This document shows positions 36,555-46,162 of a stretch of 64,000 nt of DNA, in pieces. Every line of letters starts with the position of its first letter. The first letter of the stretch is position 1. Made by a program: the position numbers and the translations under genes. This DNA comes from Flavimarina sp. Hel_I_48. Lineage in GTDB: Bacteria; Bacteroidota; Bacteroidia; Flavobacteriales; Flavobacteriaceae. The stretch spans positions 2,481,001-2,545,000 of the forward strand of contig NZ_JPOL01000002.1 in the NCBI RefSeq assembly GCF_000733945.1, written 5' to 3'. The notes under the pieces were generated by a model. The model was not told the DNA's origin and did no database searches. It worked only from the letters and a program-made list of their open reading frames with translations.

Positions 36555-38942
36555 ATGAAAAAAATAAGCTATGCATTTATTCTTTTGTTACTGTGTACCT
36601 ATACAGCATCTGCACAGTCCGTGGAAGGTAATGTCGATAATCTACCCGTTCACGAATACACGTTGACCCTAAAGGAAGAAATGGTTAATAAAGCCGGTAA
36701 AGAAGTAAAAGGGATGACCGTCAACGGAGGTATTCCAGGGCCAACGCTCGAATTTACCGAAGGGGAGTACGCAGTAATCTATGTAAAAAATGAAATGAGC
36801 GTGGAGACATCCATCCATTGGCACGGCTTGTTGTTGCCCAATTTTTATGATGGGGTACCCTACCTTTCTACACCGCCCATAGAACCCGGTAAAACACTAA
36901 AATATGAATTCGCAATAAAGCAAAACGGCACCTATTGGTACCATTCCCATACAATGTTGCAGGAACAGAGCGGTGTTTACGGCTCAATTGTAATACAGCC
37001 CAAAGAAAAAACCTTGGAGTATGATAAAGAGCAGGTTTTGGTACTATCTGACTGGACCAACGAAAAACCGCGGGATGTACTTCGGTTTTTAAAGCGAGGT
37101 ACAGAATGGTACAATATAAGAAAAGGAACAGCTACGCCGCTTAACCAAGTAATTGCAAGGGGCGCATTTGGGGCGCAATTAAATTTTTGGAGACAGCGTA
37201 TGGAAAGTGCAGATGTGGCAGATGTGTATTACCCAGCGTTCTTAATTAATGGAGAAGAAAAAGTGGAGTACCCCGAGTTTAAACCTGGCGAAAAAGTGCG
37301 CCTTCGCATTATAGACGGCTCTGCTTCTACTTCGTTCTGGATGGCCTTTGGCGGCCCTGACCCTTTGCTTGTCTCGGCAGACGGTAAAGATGTAGTACCG
37401 GTTAAGCATAACAAGACATTTATAGGGGTCGCTGAAACCTATGATTTTATCGTAACCATACCGGAGAACGGCAAACTGGAATATAAAATTATGGCCCAAG
37501 ACGGCTCTGGTACCGCAACGGCATACCTAGGCCAAGGACCTATTGTTGCTGCACCCGATGTATCCAAACCTGATAAAATAGGGATGATGCAACAAATGGC
37601 CAAAATGAAAATGAAAATGGGTGCACCCGCTTTAAAGTTCCGACCAGGCAAAGATGAGCGTTACGAGATGAAAGAAAAATGGGGAATGCAGATGGAAGGA
37701 ATGAAAGATATGGATATGGGTACAATGAATATGGACAAGTCCAATATGAAGGGTATGGAAATGAAGAAGCATAAAATGGACGAAATGCAAATGGATATGA
37801 AAAAGGATTCAATGCAGATGGACCATTCCAAAATGGCAGGGATGGACACAAAAATGGATACCAAAATGAAAAAGGCCTCTCAAATGGATGATATGAAAAT
37901 GGACGAAGCAGATGGAATGCAGGGAATGAATATGTTTTCAGAGTATAACTATGACTACTTGAAATCGCCGGAGAAGACCAATTATGACCCAGATGTTCCT
38001 GTAACGGATATCCTATTAAACCTTACCGGGAATATGCAGCGCTATATCTGGAGTTTGAATGGGGTTCCTCTATCTGAAGCAGATAAAATAAAAATCAAGG
38101 GAGACGAAGTAACTAGGATTACCTTCAATAACCTGACTATGATGCACCACCCAATGCACCTACACGGTCATTTTTTTAGGGTCATTAACGAAAATGGGGA
38201 ATACTCACCCTTAAAACACACAGTCAATGTTCCACCAATGAAACAAGTTACCATTGAATTTTATGGTGATGAATATGGCGATTGGTTTTTCCATTGTCAT
38301 ATTCTATACCATATGATGGGAGGTATGGCGCGTATTGTAAGTTATGATACCCCTAGGGATCCAAGGTTGAAGGAATATCCCGTATCTAAACTTATTGACG
38401 AGACCGACCAGTTCTATTCCTACGGAATGATAGATGCCGCATCACATATGACCACTTTGAACCTTATATCTTCAAATATCCGAAACCAATTCAGTTTGAG
38501 GGGCGAATATGGTTGGAACAGGAATATGGAGGTTGAAGCTGCCTACGATAGATACCTCTATGATTATCTAACCGTTTTTGGCGGTGTAAATGTCGAGAAC
38601 GAAATGGAGGATAGCCTTGAAGAAATAACAACAACAGCTATAGCAGGGATACGATACCTTACGCCCTACTTATTTACGTTGGATGTGAGGATGGATAGTA
38701 AGCTACGCCCGCAGATTAGCTTAAGCCGTGCTATTACCATTTTCCCTAGAACTATTGTTTTTGGGATGTACGAGTACCAAGCAGATTTTGGGTGGGTAGA
38801 TGACCTGCCTCAAGGAGATAATTTCAAAAAAGAGATTACTTGGAGTACGGGTGTTGAATATCTTTTATCCAAAAATTTCTCATTGATGGGAAGTTATGAT
38901 AACCGTTTTGGTGCAGGTGGAGGATTATCACTAAGATTTTAA
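36555..38942 (+). CDS. Multicopper oxidase fused to a PcoB/CopB-like barrel
   Basis: Exported oxidase of 795 residues expected to convert Cu(I) to less toxic Cu(II) outside the cytoplasm. After a signal peptide (ending ASAQ) come the copper ligands HWH (88-90) and HSH (130-132), a Met-rich stretch (about 343-460) with about 35 Met, then HPMHLHGH (about 531-538) and HCHILYHMMGGM (about 579-590). The tail (about 615-795) is a separate beta-rich region ending GGGLSLRF, resembling PcoB/CopB outer-membrane barrels. PcoA and PcoB are normally two proteins. It lies after the first HMA-AraC gene. Confidence 0.88.
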   Translation: MKKISYAFILLLLCTYTASAQSVEGNVDNLPVHEYTLTLKEEMVNKAGKEVKGMTVNGGIPGPTLEFTEGEYAVIYVKNEMSVETSIHWHGLLLPNFYDGVPYLSTPPIEPGKTLKYEFAIKQNGTYWYHSHTMLQEQSGVYGSIVIQPKEKTLEYDKEQVLVLSDWTNEKPRDVLRFLKRGTEWYNIRKGTATPLNQVIARGAFGAQLNFWRQRMESADVADVYYPAFLINGEEKVEYPEFKPGEKVRLRIIDGSASTSFWMAFGGPDPLLVSADGKDVVPVKHNKTFIGVAETYDFIVTIPENGKLEYKIMAQDGSGTATAYLGQGPIVAAPDVSKPDKIGMMQQMAKMKMKMGAPALKFRPGKDERYEMKEKWGMQMEGMKDMDMGTMNMDKSNMKGMEMKKHKMDEMQMDMKKDSMQMDHSKMAGMDTKMDTKMKKASQMDDMKMDEADGMQGMNMFSEYNYDYLKSPEKTNYDPDVPVTDILLNLTGNMQRYIWSLNGVPLSEADKIKIKGDEVTRITFNNLTMMHHPMHLHGHFFRVINENGEYSPLKHTVNVPPMKQVTIEFYGDEYGDWFFHCHILYHMMGGMARIVSYDTPRDPRLKEYPVSKLIDETDQFYSYGMIDAASHMTTLNLISSNIRNQFSLRGEYGWNRNMEVEAAYDRYLYDYLTVFGGVNVENEMEDSLEEITTTAIAGIRYLTPYLFTLDVRMDSKLRPQISLSRAITIFPRTIVFGMYEYQADFGWVDDLPQGDNFKKEITWSTGVEYLLSKNFSLMGSYDNRFGAGGGLSLRF

Positions 38943-38960
38943 TGACTAAAAAATAAAACG

Positions 38961-39155
38961 ATGGACTACAATTGGGATTTCTTAACCATTTTCGGTGTTA
39001 TTATTCTAGGTGTTTTCATCTATGCAGGAGGAAAGAAAATAAAGCGGACTAAAAGTTCAAAGGCTATGGATGTCCTTGATGAAAGGTACGCTAAAGGAGA
39101 GATAACCAAAGAGGAGTATGAAGAAATTAAGCAGGCTATAGGCTCAAAGAAATAA
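38961..39155 (+). CDS. Small SHOCT-domain membrane protein
   Basis: Sixty-four residues: one membrane helix (about 8-24) and a C-terminal SHOCT domain (about 36-62, MDVLDERYAKGEITKEEYEE). It lies 18 bp after the multicopper oxidase gene. The family is common in copper clusters but its role is unknown. Confidence 0.85.
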   Translation: MDYNWDFLTIFGVIILGVFIYAGGKKIKRTKSSKAMDVLDERYAKGEITKEEYEEIKQAIGSKK

Positions 39156-39274
39156 AAAAAAGAAGCAATCCAAAAATCTGTTAGACATAGCACTATGTAA
39201 AAAAAAATTAAGCTGTGTAAACAGGTATAACAATAAATTAAAATCAAATATTAACTATTAAAATCGAAATTAAA

Positions 39275-39862
39275 ATGAAAAAATTAAAAATGACCGTCGG
39301 TATTTTAGTAATGACCTTAACCCTTACGGCTATATCCTGTAAGGACGGAAAAAAAGATGAACCAGCTGCACCTATGAGCAATGAGATGTACCAAGAGTCT
39401 ATGGATGACAAAGATGATATGGCAATGAGTGACAACCAAGACGCAAAAGCAGAAGCAATCCTGAAAGATTATTTCAACTTGAAAGATGCACTTGTAGGCG
39501 ATGACAATGATAAGGCAAAAGAATTGGGAGCAACGCTTGCAAGTACTTTTGGAAATTTTGATGCATCCAGCTATTCAGATAGTGAGCAACAGGAACTCAA
39601 GGATATTATGGAAGATGCCACAGAACACGCAGAACATATTTCAGAAAGTGATATAGCACACCAGCGAGAACATTTTAAAATCATAAGTAAGGATGTAACA
39701 GATATGGTTGCTATAACCGGTACAGAAAACACCTTGTATCAACTATTCTGCCCAATGTATGATGGAGGTAGTAATTGGTTAAGTATGAGCAAGGACGTTA
39801 AGAATCCTTATTATGGAAGTAAAATGTTGACCTGTGGTGAAATGCAAAAGGAAATCAATTAA
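39275..39862 (+). CDS. DUF3347 lipoprotein
   Basis: Exported protein of 195 residues with a lipobox-like AISC (Cys22), an acidic Met-rich linker (about 30-60) and a DUF3347 domain (about 62-195). The domain keeps [30 protein letters not shown] and [12 protein letters not shown]; the Cys, Met and His suggest a metal site. The same domain forms the tail of CusB and the protein at 40339-40899. It abuts the haem-binding-domain gene. Periplasmic copper handling is inferred. Confidence 0.85.
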   Translation: MKKLKMTVGILVMTLTLTAISCKDGKKDEPAAPMSNEMYQESMDDKDDMAMSDNQDAKAEAILKDYFNLKDALVGDDNDKAKELGATLASTFGNFDASSYSDSEQQELKDIMEDATEHAEHISESDIAHQREHFKIISKDVTDMVAITGTENTLYQLFCPMYDGGSNWLSMSKDVKNPYYGSKMLTCGEMQKEIN

Positions 39863-40315
39863 ATGAAAATTTTAAAAATCATAGCAATAATAGCACTGGT
39901 AGGGTTTGTGGGGATTCAATTTATTCCCACGGAACGCAATCAAAGTTATACGGTTCCCGAAACTGATTTTATGTTGGTACATAATGTTCCTGAAACTATT
40001 CAGAAAAAATTACAGGTATCCTGCTATGATTGTCACAGTAACAATACGCAATATCCTTGGTATAATAAGATTCAACCCGCTGCTTGGTTTTTGGAAGACC
40101 ACATTAAAGAAGGCAAGGCCGAACTTAATTTTAACGAATGGGATTCGCTTTCAAGCCGAAGAAAATCAAGTAAACTTCGATCAATTATCAAACAGATAGA
40201 AAGCGGAGAAATGCCTTTGGATTCTTACACTTTGATACATAAAGATGCTAAGTTTTCTGAAGCGGAGGCAGAAGAATTAATCAATTTTATCACACAATTA
40301 AAAGATAGTTTATAA
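39863..40315 (+). CDS. Haem-binding-domain protein (single CxxCH)
   Basis: Exported or membrane-anchored protein of 150 residues with one N-terminal hydrophobic segment (about 5-20) and CYDCHSN near 53-59, the c-type haem attachment site of the Haem_bd family (followed by [15 protein letters not shown]). It starts directly after the DUF3347 stop codon. It may carry electrons in periplasmic metal redox chemistry, but this is inference. Confidence 0.85.
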   Translation: MKILKIIAIIALVGFVGIQFIPTERNQSYTVPETDFMLVHNVPETIQKKLQVSCYDCHSNNTQYPWYNKIQPAAWFLEDHIKEGKAELNFNEWDSLSSRRKSSKLRSIIKQIESGEMPLDSYTLIHKDAKFSEAEAEELINFITQLKDSL

Positions 40316-40338
40316 ACAATAATTTAAAAATAATAAAA

Positions 40339-40899
40339 ATGAAAAATTTAAAAATGAGTATAGCAGTAATGCTATTGTTAGCAGTTTCTTTTACCAACGC
40401 CCAGGAAAAAGAAAAAATGAACCACAAGCACGGTGAAATGGAAATGGATCATAGTAAAATGAAAATGGACAAAATGAATCCAGCGGCAGAAACGGTTCTT
40501 GCCGATTATTTTATGTTGAAAGATGCTTTGGTAGGCGATGACACCAAGAAAGCGGCACAATCAGGTTCTAAATTGGTAGCCTCTCTTAAAAAATTCGATA
40601 AGAGTAGTTACTCAAAAGAACAACAAAAAGAGCTGGCCGATATCATAGAAGATGCTACCGAGCACGCAGAACATATTTCTGAAAGTGCGATAGACCACCA
40701 ACGCGAGCACTTTAAAACGTTAAGTAAGGATATTACTGATATGGTAGCTATTACGGGTACAAAAAGCACGTTATATGAACAATTTTGCCCAATGTACGAT
40801 AAAGGAAGTGCTTGGTTAAGTACAAGTAATGAAGTAAAAAACCCCTACTATGGCAGCAAAATGCTTAAATGTGGGAAAGTTCAAAAGACAATTCAGTAA
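40339..40899 (+). CDS. DUF3347 protein, second stand-alone copy
   Basis: Exported protein of 186 residues (signal peptide ending TNAQ). A His/Met-rich segment [17 protein letters not shown] (about 30-46) precedes the DUF3347 domain (about 50-186), which has the same [12 protein letters not shown] and KMLKCG motifs as the copy at 39275. The two are clearly duplicates with different linkers; this one has no lipobox and is probably soluble in the periplasm. Confidence 0.85.
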   Translation: MKNLKMSIAVMLLLAVSFTNAQEKEKMNHKHGEMEMDHSKMKMDKMNPAAETVLADYFMLKDALVGDDTKKAAQSGSKLVASLKKFDKSSYSKEQQKELADIIEDATEHAEHISESAIDHQREHFKTLSKDITDMVAITGTKSTLYEQFCPMYDKGSAWLSTSNEVKNPYYGSKMLKCGKVQKTIQ

Positions 40900-40955
40900 A
40901 GTTGTAATCCTTTTGACCAAAATCAAGAGAATTAAGCAACCAACAATAATCAAAG

Positions 40956-41387
40956 ATGAGGACTAAAATAATCAAACTCTTTTTGCGACTTGCAATATCA
41001 ATCGGATTTTTATCGGCAGTAGCTGATAGATTTGGATTGTGGAACAAAGATGTTTCTGTGTGGGGGAATTGGGATAATTTTCTTAACTACACACAACAGA
41101 TAAATCCTTGGATTCCGGACTCATTAATTTCAACAATCGGAATTATTGCAACCGCAGCTGAAATTATTTTTGCATTCTTCTTGATAATTGGATTTAAAAC
41201 AGAATTGTTCGCAAAATGGAGTGGATTTTTACTGCTACTATTTGCGCTTTCAATGACATTTTCCACTGGAATAAAAGGAGCATTAGACTTTTCAGTCTTT
41301 ACAGCTTCTGCTGGAGCTTTTGCGTTAAGCCTAATGAAAGAAAAGTATATGGAATTGGACAGCCTAATTGCAAAAGGAAATAATTGA
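40956..41387 (+). CDS. DoxX-like membrane protein
   Basis: Membrane protein of 143 residues with four predicted helices and the general DoxX pattern (AISIGFLSAVADRFGLW near the start). No catalytic motif is visible. It follows the second DUF3347 gene by 56 bp and ends the first tight group of the copper region; two structured repeats come next. Confidence 0.7.
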   Translation: MRTKIIKLFLRLAISIGFLSAVADRFGLWNKDVSVWGNWDNFLNYTQQINPWIPDSLISTIGIIATAAEIIFAFFLIIGFKTELFAKWSGFLLLLFALSMTFSTGIKGALDFSVFTASAGAFALSLMKEKYMELDSLIAKGNN

Positions 41388-41558
41388 GTGTAAATAAACA
41401 AAGTAAGAAACCGATAATATGGTAGTAGGAAGTTTAAATATGGCAAAATACAAAAGACTATTCAATAGGTAATCCCTTCCCTAAGCATCTTTTGTTGCTC
41501 TGGTTTATTAGTTAACAGAAGTAAATAAGATGTCTGGGATATCTTGGGTAGTCATTAA

Positions 41559-41620
41559 GTCCTGTCGTGGGAAGGAAAACAATGTTGATGGTTAGTGTTA
41601 ATTCCTTCCCAGGTCAGGCA
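41559..41620 (+). repeat. Structured repeat A
   Basis: Imperfect palindrome: CCTG...GGGAAGG, a loop with TGTTGATGGTTAGTG, CCTTCCC...CAGG, then GGCA. Same plan as repeats B, C and D: outer helix, inner helix and a conserved loop sequence. Confidence 0.65.
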
Positions 41621-41629
41621 AAAATTTAA

Positions 41630-41695
41630 GTCCTAATAAGAGAGAGGGCACATACTTTTGGTTGGTTAGTGAAGCCCTTTCTCTTAATTAGGCAC
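41630..41695 (+). repeat. Structured repeat B
   Basis: CCTAAT pairs with ATTAGG, and AAGAGA-G-AGGGC pairs with GCCCT-T-TCTCTT; the loop keeps TTGGTTGGTTAGTG. The inner helix differs wholly from that of A, C and D yet still pairs, which is compensatory change. Confidence 0.65.
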
Positions 41696-41797
41696 AAATA
41701 AAATAGTATGAAATGAGCCATACAAAAAAGTTGATAACAAGCGAAATGTTGATTGGCCAATTACATCTGATAATTAAAAATAAATAAATATCAACAG

Positions 41798-41935
41798 ATG
41801 AAAGATTGTTGTAAAACCGGTAGCGAAACCAAACAAAAGAGAAGTGGCTTCAAAAAATGGTTCAATTATACCATTTATGCCATTATAGCCATTATTGTGA
41901 TAGGTGTATTGATCTTGCAATTAACAGGTGATTAA
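41798..41935 (+). CDS. Small 45-residue membrane protein with N-terminal CC
   Basis: Begins MKDCCKTGSETKQKR and continues into a single membrane helix (about 24-42). Same strand and 16 bp before the DUF2231 gene. The CC pair facing the cytoplasm in a copper region suggests metal contact, but nothing more can be said. Confidence 0.55.
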   Translation: MKDCCKTGSETKQKRSGFKKWFNYTIYAIIAIIVIGVLILQLTGD

Positions 41936-41951
41936 TTTAAAACTATATAAA

Positions 41952-42626
41952 ATGAAATCTAAAAAAATAATTTTCACCGTATTGATGTTAGCCTTGTTTG
42001 GAGGTTTTTCGACGGTATTTGCTGATAGTAATTTTATTGTTTCTGAAACTAAAACCGACATCAAGGATGAGAAATCACTTTCTATTTTTGAAACAAGCAG
42101 TCCAATTTCTGTCTCACAAGACCATACTGAAGCCGGTTTGGACGATTTCCCTAATCTGCATCCATTAGTTGTACACTTCCCGATTGTACTGCTTTTATTG
42201 GCAGTTTTGTTACAGCTCATCCAGCTGTTCGTTTTAAATCGCACACTGGATTGGGTCATTTTACTAACAGTAGGATTCGGATTTATCGGAGCTTACGTAG
42301 CAGGTACACTGGTGCACCCACATACCGAAGGACTTACAGAAACCGCAAAAAAGGTCTTGGAACTGCACGACAAATATGCAGATTGGACTTTATGGGCAAG
42401 TGCTTTGGCAGCCCTATTAAAAATAGTAAGCCTCTTCTGGTACAAATTAAAGCGAGGTTTTGAAATTGGGGTATTTGTAGTTATGGCTTTTGCAGGATAT
42501 TCAGTAGCACAGGCAGGACACTATGGTTCACAGCTCGTGCATATTGAAGGAGTTGGCCCACAGGGGAAATATCTTGGTAACGAAAACGAAGAAGGTCACG
42601 GAGAAAGTGATGAACATTCACATTAA
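41952..42626 (+). CDS. DUF2231 membrane protein
   Basis: Membrane protein of 224 residues starting at ATG 41952 (MKSKKIIFTVLML, signal peptide). The DUF2231 domain with four helices begins NLHPLVVHFPIVLLLLAVLL (about 66-85), with conserved His. The C-terminus is His/Glu-rich (EEGHGESDEHSH). DUF2231 members are thought to relate to haem or redox chemistry in membranes. It precedes the glutamate-synthase-like gene by 9 bp. Confidence 0.82.
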   Translation: MKSKKIIFTVLMLALFGGFSTVFADSNFIVSETKTDIKDEKSLSIFETSSPISVSQDHTEAGLDDFPNLHPLVVHFPIVLLLLAVLLQLIQLFVLNRTLDWVILLTVGFGFIGAYVAGTLVHPHTEGLTETAKKVLELHDKYADWTLWASALAALLKIVSLFWYKLKRGFEIGVFVVMAFAGYSVAQAGHYGSQLVHIEGVGPQGKYLGNENEEGHGESDEHSH

Positions 42627-42635
42627 TACTGAAAA

Positions 42636-44162
42636 ATGAGAAAAGGATTTATTATAACCGCTATATTTTTAGTTGCTGCATATATCGTTATGGTATTTTG
42701 GCATCCCCATTTGTGGTGGATTGGATTGATTATCCTTCCTTTACTCGTTCTCGGTCTTGTGGACTATTTTCAAGAATCAAATAATATTAGGAGAACCTAC
42801 CCTTTGCTTGGTAGAATCACAAATCTTCTTGAGGAGCAACGCCACGTTATTCAGGAAACATTATTGCTCAACCGTACCGAAGGGCAACCCTTTACTTTAA
42901 TTCAAAAGGAAATTGTCTATAAAAGAGCTGCCGATGCGCTTATAAATCAACCTTTTGGAACACAGATTCCGTATGACAAAGTGGGGCGCGAGTGGTTTAC
43001 CCATTCCACATATCCTGCAAAACAAATCAATGACGACTTTAGAGTTCTTATAGGAAGTTCCCACTGCTTAAAACCTTACTCTGCCAGCATTCTCAACCTT
43101 GCGGGAATGAGTTTTGGTTCCATAAGCAAAAATGCTACCCTTGCTTTTAACGGTGGTGCGAAAATAGCAGGTTTTGCTCAAAACACCGGCGAAGGTGGCT
43201 TTACACCCTATCATCAAGAATACGGTGCAGATATTATCTTTCAGTTTGGAACAGGCTATTTTGGATGTCGTGATGCAGAAGGAAATTTTGACGCCAAAAA
43301 ATTCGCCGATATCGCAACCAACGATGTAGTGAAAATGATTGAAATAAAAATATCGCAAGGTGCCAAACCTGGCTTTGGGGCAATTTTGCCGGCAAAGAAG
43401 AACACAAAGGAAATTGCCAAATTCAGGGATGTGGAGCAGGGAACGGAAATTCATTCCCCAGCCTTTCATTCGGCATTCGACAATGACGTTGAAATGCTAC
43501 GCTTCATTAGAAAATTGAGAAAACTCTCTAAAGGAAAACCTGTGGGAATAAAGCTGTGCATTGGTCAACAAGATGAGTTTGAAAGAATGGTTCAAACCTT
43601 TGCCGAAAAGCAAAATTGCCCAGACTTTATAGCCATTGACGGTGCCGAAGGTGGCTCTGGTGCTGCCCATATGGAATCCTTACATTGGGCCGGTATGCCA
43701 ATAATTGAAGCCATCCATTTCGCAAACGGCATTCTTAAAAAGTATGGGTTGCGAGATGAAATTAAAGTAATGGCAGCTGGTAAAATTATATCCGCTTTTG
43801 ATATCTATAGAATGATGGCGCTCGGCGCAGATGCCTGTTATAGCGCAAGAGGGATGATGTTTGCCTTGGGCTGTGTGCAATCGCTAAAATGCAATTTGGA
43901 TACCTGCCCTACGGGAATTACCACAATGGTGCCTTCCCGAGTTGCATCCATTGTTGTAAAAGATAAAAAAACCAAAGTTGCCAACTATCATAAAAATACC
44001 ATCGAAGGTTTTAAGGAACTGCTAAAATCAATGGGTATTGAAAATAGAAAGGGTATCGACAAAAAGTATATTGTCCGCCGAATCAATGAGAATGAGACCA
44101 AGACATATCAAGAGTTATACTCAAATGGATTGAATGGTCGAAAAATAAAAAGTAATGGGTAA
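42636..44162 (+). CDS. FMN-binding glutamate-synthase-family protein, membrane-anchored
   Basis: Protein of 508 residues: two N-terminal membrane helices (about 4-42), then the FMN/Fe-S domain of the GltB large subunit (about 90-480). Motifs: LAGMSFGSISKNATLAFNGG near 152-171, GAEGGSGAA near 337-345 and the Cys cluster CVQSLKCNLDTCPTG (about 412-426), as in the 3Fe-4S ligands. The amidotransferase half is absent, so the substrate is uncertain. The end overlaps the YceI gene by 8 bp. Confidence 0.85.
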   Translation: MRKGFIITAIFLVAAYIVMVFWHPHLWWIGLIILPLLVLGLVDYFQESNNIRRTYPLLGRITNLLEEQRHVIQETLLLNRTEGQPFTLIQKEIVYKRAADALINQPFGTQIPYDKVGREWFTHSTYPAKQINDDFRVLIGSSHCLKPYSASILNLAGMSFGSISKNATLAFNGGAKIAGFAQNTGEGGFTPYHQEYGADIIFQFGTGYFGCRDAEGNFDAKKFADIATNDVVKMIEIKISQGAKPGFGAILPAKKNTKEIAKFRDVEQGTEIHSPAFHSAFDNDVEMLRFIRKLRKLSKGKPVGIKLCIGQQDEFERMVQTFAEKQNCPDFIAIDGAEGGSGAAHMESLHWAGMPIIEAIHFANGILKKYGLRDEIKVMAAGKIISAFDIYRMMALGADACYSARGMMFALGCVQSLKCNLDTCPTGITTMVPSRVASIVVKDKKTKVANYHKNTIEGFKELLKSMGIENRKGIDKKYIVRRINENETKTYQELYSNGLNGRKIKSNG

Positions 44163-44703
44163 AAACTTAATTTATTTGTTAATAATACTGTTGTTTTCAA
44201 GCAATGTATCTATAAAGGCCCAAAATTATATAGTAAAGGAAGGAACCGCATCCTTTAAGGCAAAAATGCCACTTAATTCCTATATCGGCAAATCTGATGA
44301 TTTACAGGGCACCATAGGTTTTAAGGACGGCACGTTGACCTTTTCGGTTCCTGTAAAATCCATAAAGACAGATAATGAAAAACGGGATGGACATATGTAT
44401 GATCTGGTAAAAGCGGAAAAAAAACCCAATGTTGTTTTTGAAGGAAAATTTATGGACGATTTTAATTTTGAAGAAAAAGCGACACAAACGCTCAACGCAA
44501 AGGGAGATTTCACCCTTGCCGGAGTTACTCGGGAAATAACCATTCCTATTGAGTTGAAACTTGTTTCAGAAGATACAATTCAATTAACAGCTTCTTGGTC
44601 TTTATTGATTACCGATTATAATTTGGAACGCCCAAGTTTGGTATTTATAAAAGTTAATGACAAGCACGACTTGAGTGTGGATGCAATACTTACGAAGAAA
44701 TAA
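44155..44703 (+). CDS. YceI-family periplasmic protein
   Basis: Exported lipocalin-like protein of 182 residues: signal peptide (ending IKAQ), then the YceI fold with GHMYDLVKAEKKPNVVFEGK near 79-98 and FTLAGVTREITIPIEL near 119-134. Family members bind isoprenoid-like lipids. It overlaps the previous gene by 8 bp and is followed by a DUF4136 gene. Confidence 0.88.
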   Translation: MGKNLIYLLIILLFSSNVSIKAQNYIVKEGTASFKAKMPLNSYIGKSDDLQGTIGFKDGTLTFSVPVKSIKTDNEKRDGHMYDLVKAEKKPNVVFEGKFMDDFNFEEKATQTLNAKGDFTLAGVTREITIPIELKLVSEDTIQLTASWSLLITDYNLERPSLVFIKVNDKHDLSVDAILTKK

Positions 44704-44732
44704 AATAGATTGTTGAATTAAATAAATGGATT

Positions 44733-45329
44733 ATGAGAACATTAATAAAATTGGCAGTCTGCCTTTTAATAAGCATTACCGCAGTAAGTTGTTCGGTCAC
44801 TTCTTCGGCCATCGTTACCGATTATGACCAAGAAGCACAGTTTGGAACCTACAAAACCTTTTACTGGTCCGATGATTTTCAAATGGACAGCGACAAGGAA
44901 AACGAACCGTTATTTTTCAACACATTGATAAAGAAACGGTTAAAAGGCGCCATTCAGGAACAAATGGAAAATAAAGGCTACGTCTTGAATAAGAGCAATC
45001 CTGATTTATTGGTAGATTCCCGTATCGTTGTACAGACAAGAGATATAAACACAGGTGGTGGCTACCCTTATTTTCCTTCTTATGGTCACGGTTATGGTCA
45101 TTTCGGGTCTTACGGTTATGGATATTATGGCGGTTACCAATCATCTCAAGAACACAAAGAAGGTGGCGTTGTCATAGAACTTATAGATATGAAACGCCGT
45201 CAATTAGTCTGGCAAGGATTTGCGCCAGATGTGCTGCACGCAAATACCACCGACAAGCAAAAGGAAATTAAGGAGGCGGTGGCAAAAATATTTGCAAAAT
45301 ATCAATATGGGAATACTGTAAAAAACTGA
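44733..45329 (+). CDS. DUF4136 lipoprotein
   Basis: Lipoprotein of 198 residues with lipobox VSCS (Cys20) and the DUF4136 body (DYDQEAQFGTYKTFYW near 31-46). A Gly/Tyr/His-rich loop (about 110-135, YGHGYGHFGSYGYG) interrupts the domain. Last gene of its group; structured repeat C follows 36 bp later. Confidence 0.85.
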   Translation: MRTLIKLAVCLLISITAVSCSVTSSAIVTDYDQEAQFGTYKTFYWSDDFQMDSDKENEPLFFNTLIKKRLKGAIQEQMENKGYVLNKSNPDLLVDSRIVVQTRDINTGGGYPYFPSYGHGYGHFGSYGYGYYGGYQSSQEHKEGGVVIELIDMKRRQLVWQGFAPDVLHANTTDKQKEIKEAVAKIFAKYQYGNTVKN

Positions 45330-45364
45330 GCTTAAAATGATATAAAAAGATATCAAGAAAAAAA

Positions 45365-45423
45365 GCCCTAATTAGGGAAGGGTCAATGTTGATGGTTGGT
45401 TTTAGTCCCCCCTTGTTAGGCAC
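45365..45423 (+). repeat. Structured repeat C
   Basis: CCTAAT...GGGAAGGG, loop with TGTTGATGGTTGGT, CCCCCCTT then GTTAGGCAC. Lies between the DUF4136 and ion-channel genes, same orientation as A, B and D. Confidence 0.65.
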
Positions 45424-45586
45424 TAGAAATTTTGTGAAAGAAAATCTTATTGTAAATACTGGATTTTCAGGATGTATATTTTTATGGAGTGGCCACTAGA
45501 GTTTCATCTATCCTTTCAAGGCATCAATACTTATTTATTGGTGTTGCAATGATATAACTAATATTAATGTATTAAAAAAATCAATA

Positions 45587-46144
45587 GTGAAAGAAACTAT
45601 AAATGATATATCAAACGGCAATGGGTTTTATGGACAGCTCTTTAAAAAAGTATTGCTTACCGCAACGGCGGTTATCGCTATATCACTGAGTTATATATTT
45701 TGGGCACAAGCAGATGATAATGGCCTATGGCGACCTATTTTAATTGTGGCTTTGGCTCTAATCAAGACCATTTTTATCGTTCGGCTTACGTTCATACAAT
45801 TGGCTAAAATAATAGGCGAAAGCCATCAGCTTGCGCACGTCCTAACTTTATTTGCGGTGTTGATTGTTTTGATTGTTTTTTCATTCACGACTGATTATCA
45901 CGCGTTATATATTTTGAATTCTGAAAATTTCAAAGAGAGTACTTCGCTCAATGGTTCATTCTTCTTGCAATTTTTTGAATTTATCTATTTCAGCTTGATA
46001 ACTTTTTCCTCGGTTGGATATGGCGATATTGTACCAATTTCAATTGCGGGAAAAACGCTGGTAATGATGGAAATTTTCTTGAGCTTTTTGGTACTTGTCT
46101 TTGGCATTGCAAATATTAATAGAATACACGTTGATAATAAATAA
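45587..46144 (+). CDS. Potassium-channel-family protein
   Basis: Membrane protein of 185 residues beginning at GTG 45587. Four predicted helices; the pore signature TFSSVGYGDIVP (about 142-153) holds the K+ selectivity filter GYGD. No regulatory domain is present. A presence in metal cargo may relate to envelope stress. The filter makes the channel call firm. Confidence 0.85.
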   Translation: MKETINDISNGNGFYGQLFKKVLLTATAVIAISLSYIFWAQADDNGLWRPILIVALALIKTIFIVRLTFIQLAKIIGESHQLAHVLTLFAVLIVLIVFSFTTDYHALYILNSENFKESTSLNGSFFLQFFEFIYFSLITFSSVGYGDIVPISIAGKTLVMMEIFLSFLVLVFGIANINRIHVDNK

Positions 46145-46162
46145 CCTTTAAAAACTAAAATT

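Larger units (their letters stand above)
41388..41797. other. Intergenic region with two structured repeats
   Basis: About 410 bp without a gene. It holds structured repeats A and B and, at about 41472-41550, a weaker hairpin region (AAGCATCTT ... AAGATGTCT with GGTTTATTAGTTAA between) that may be a diverged third member. Confidence 0.5.
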
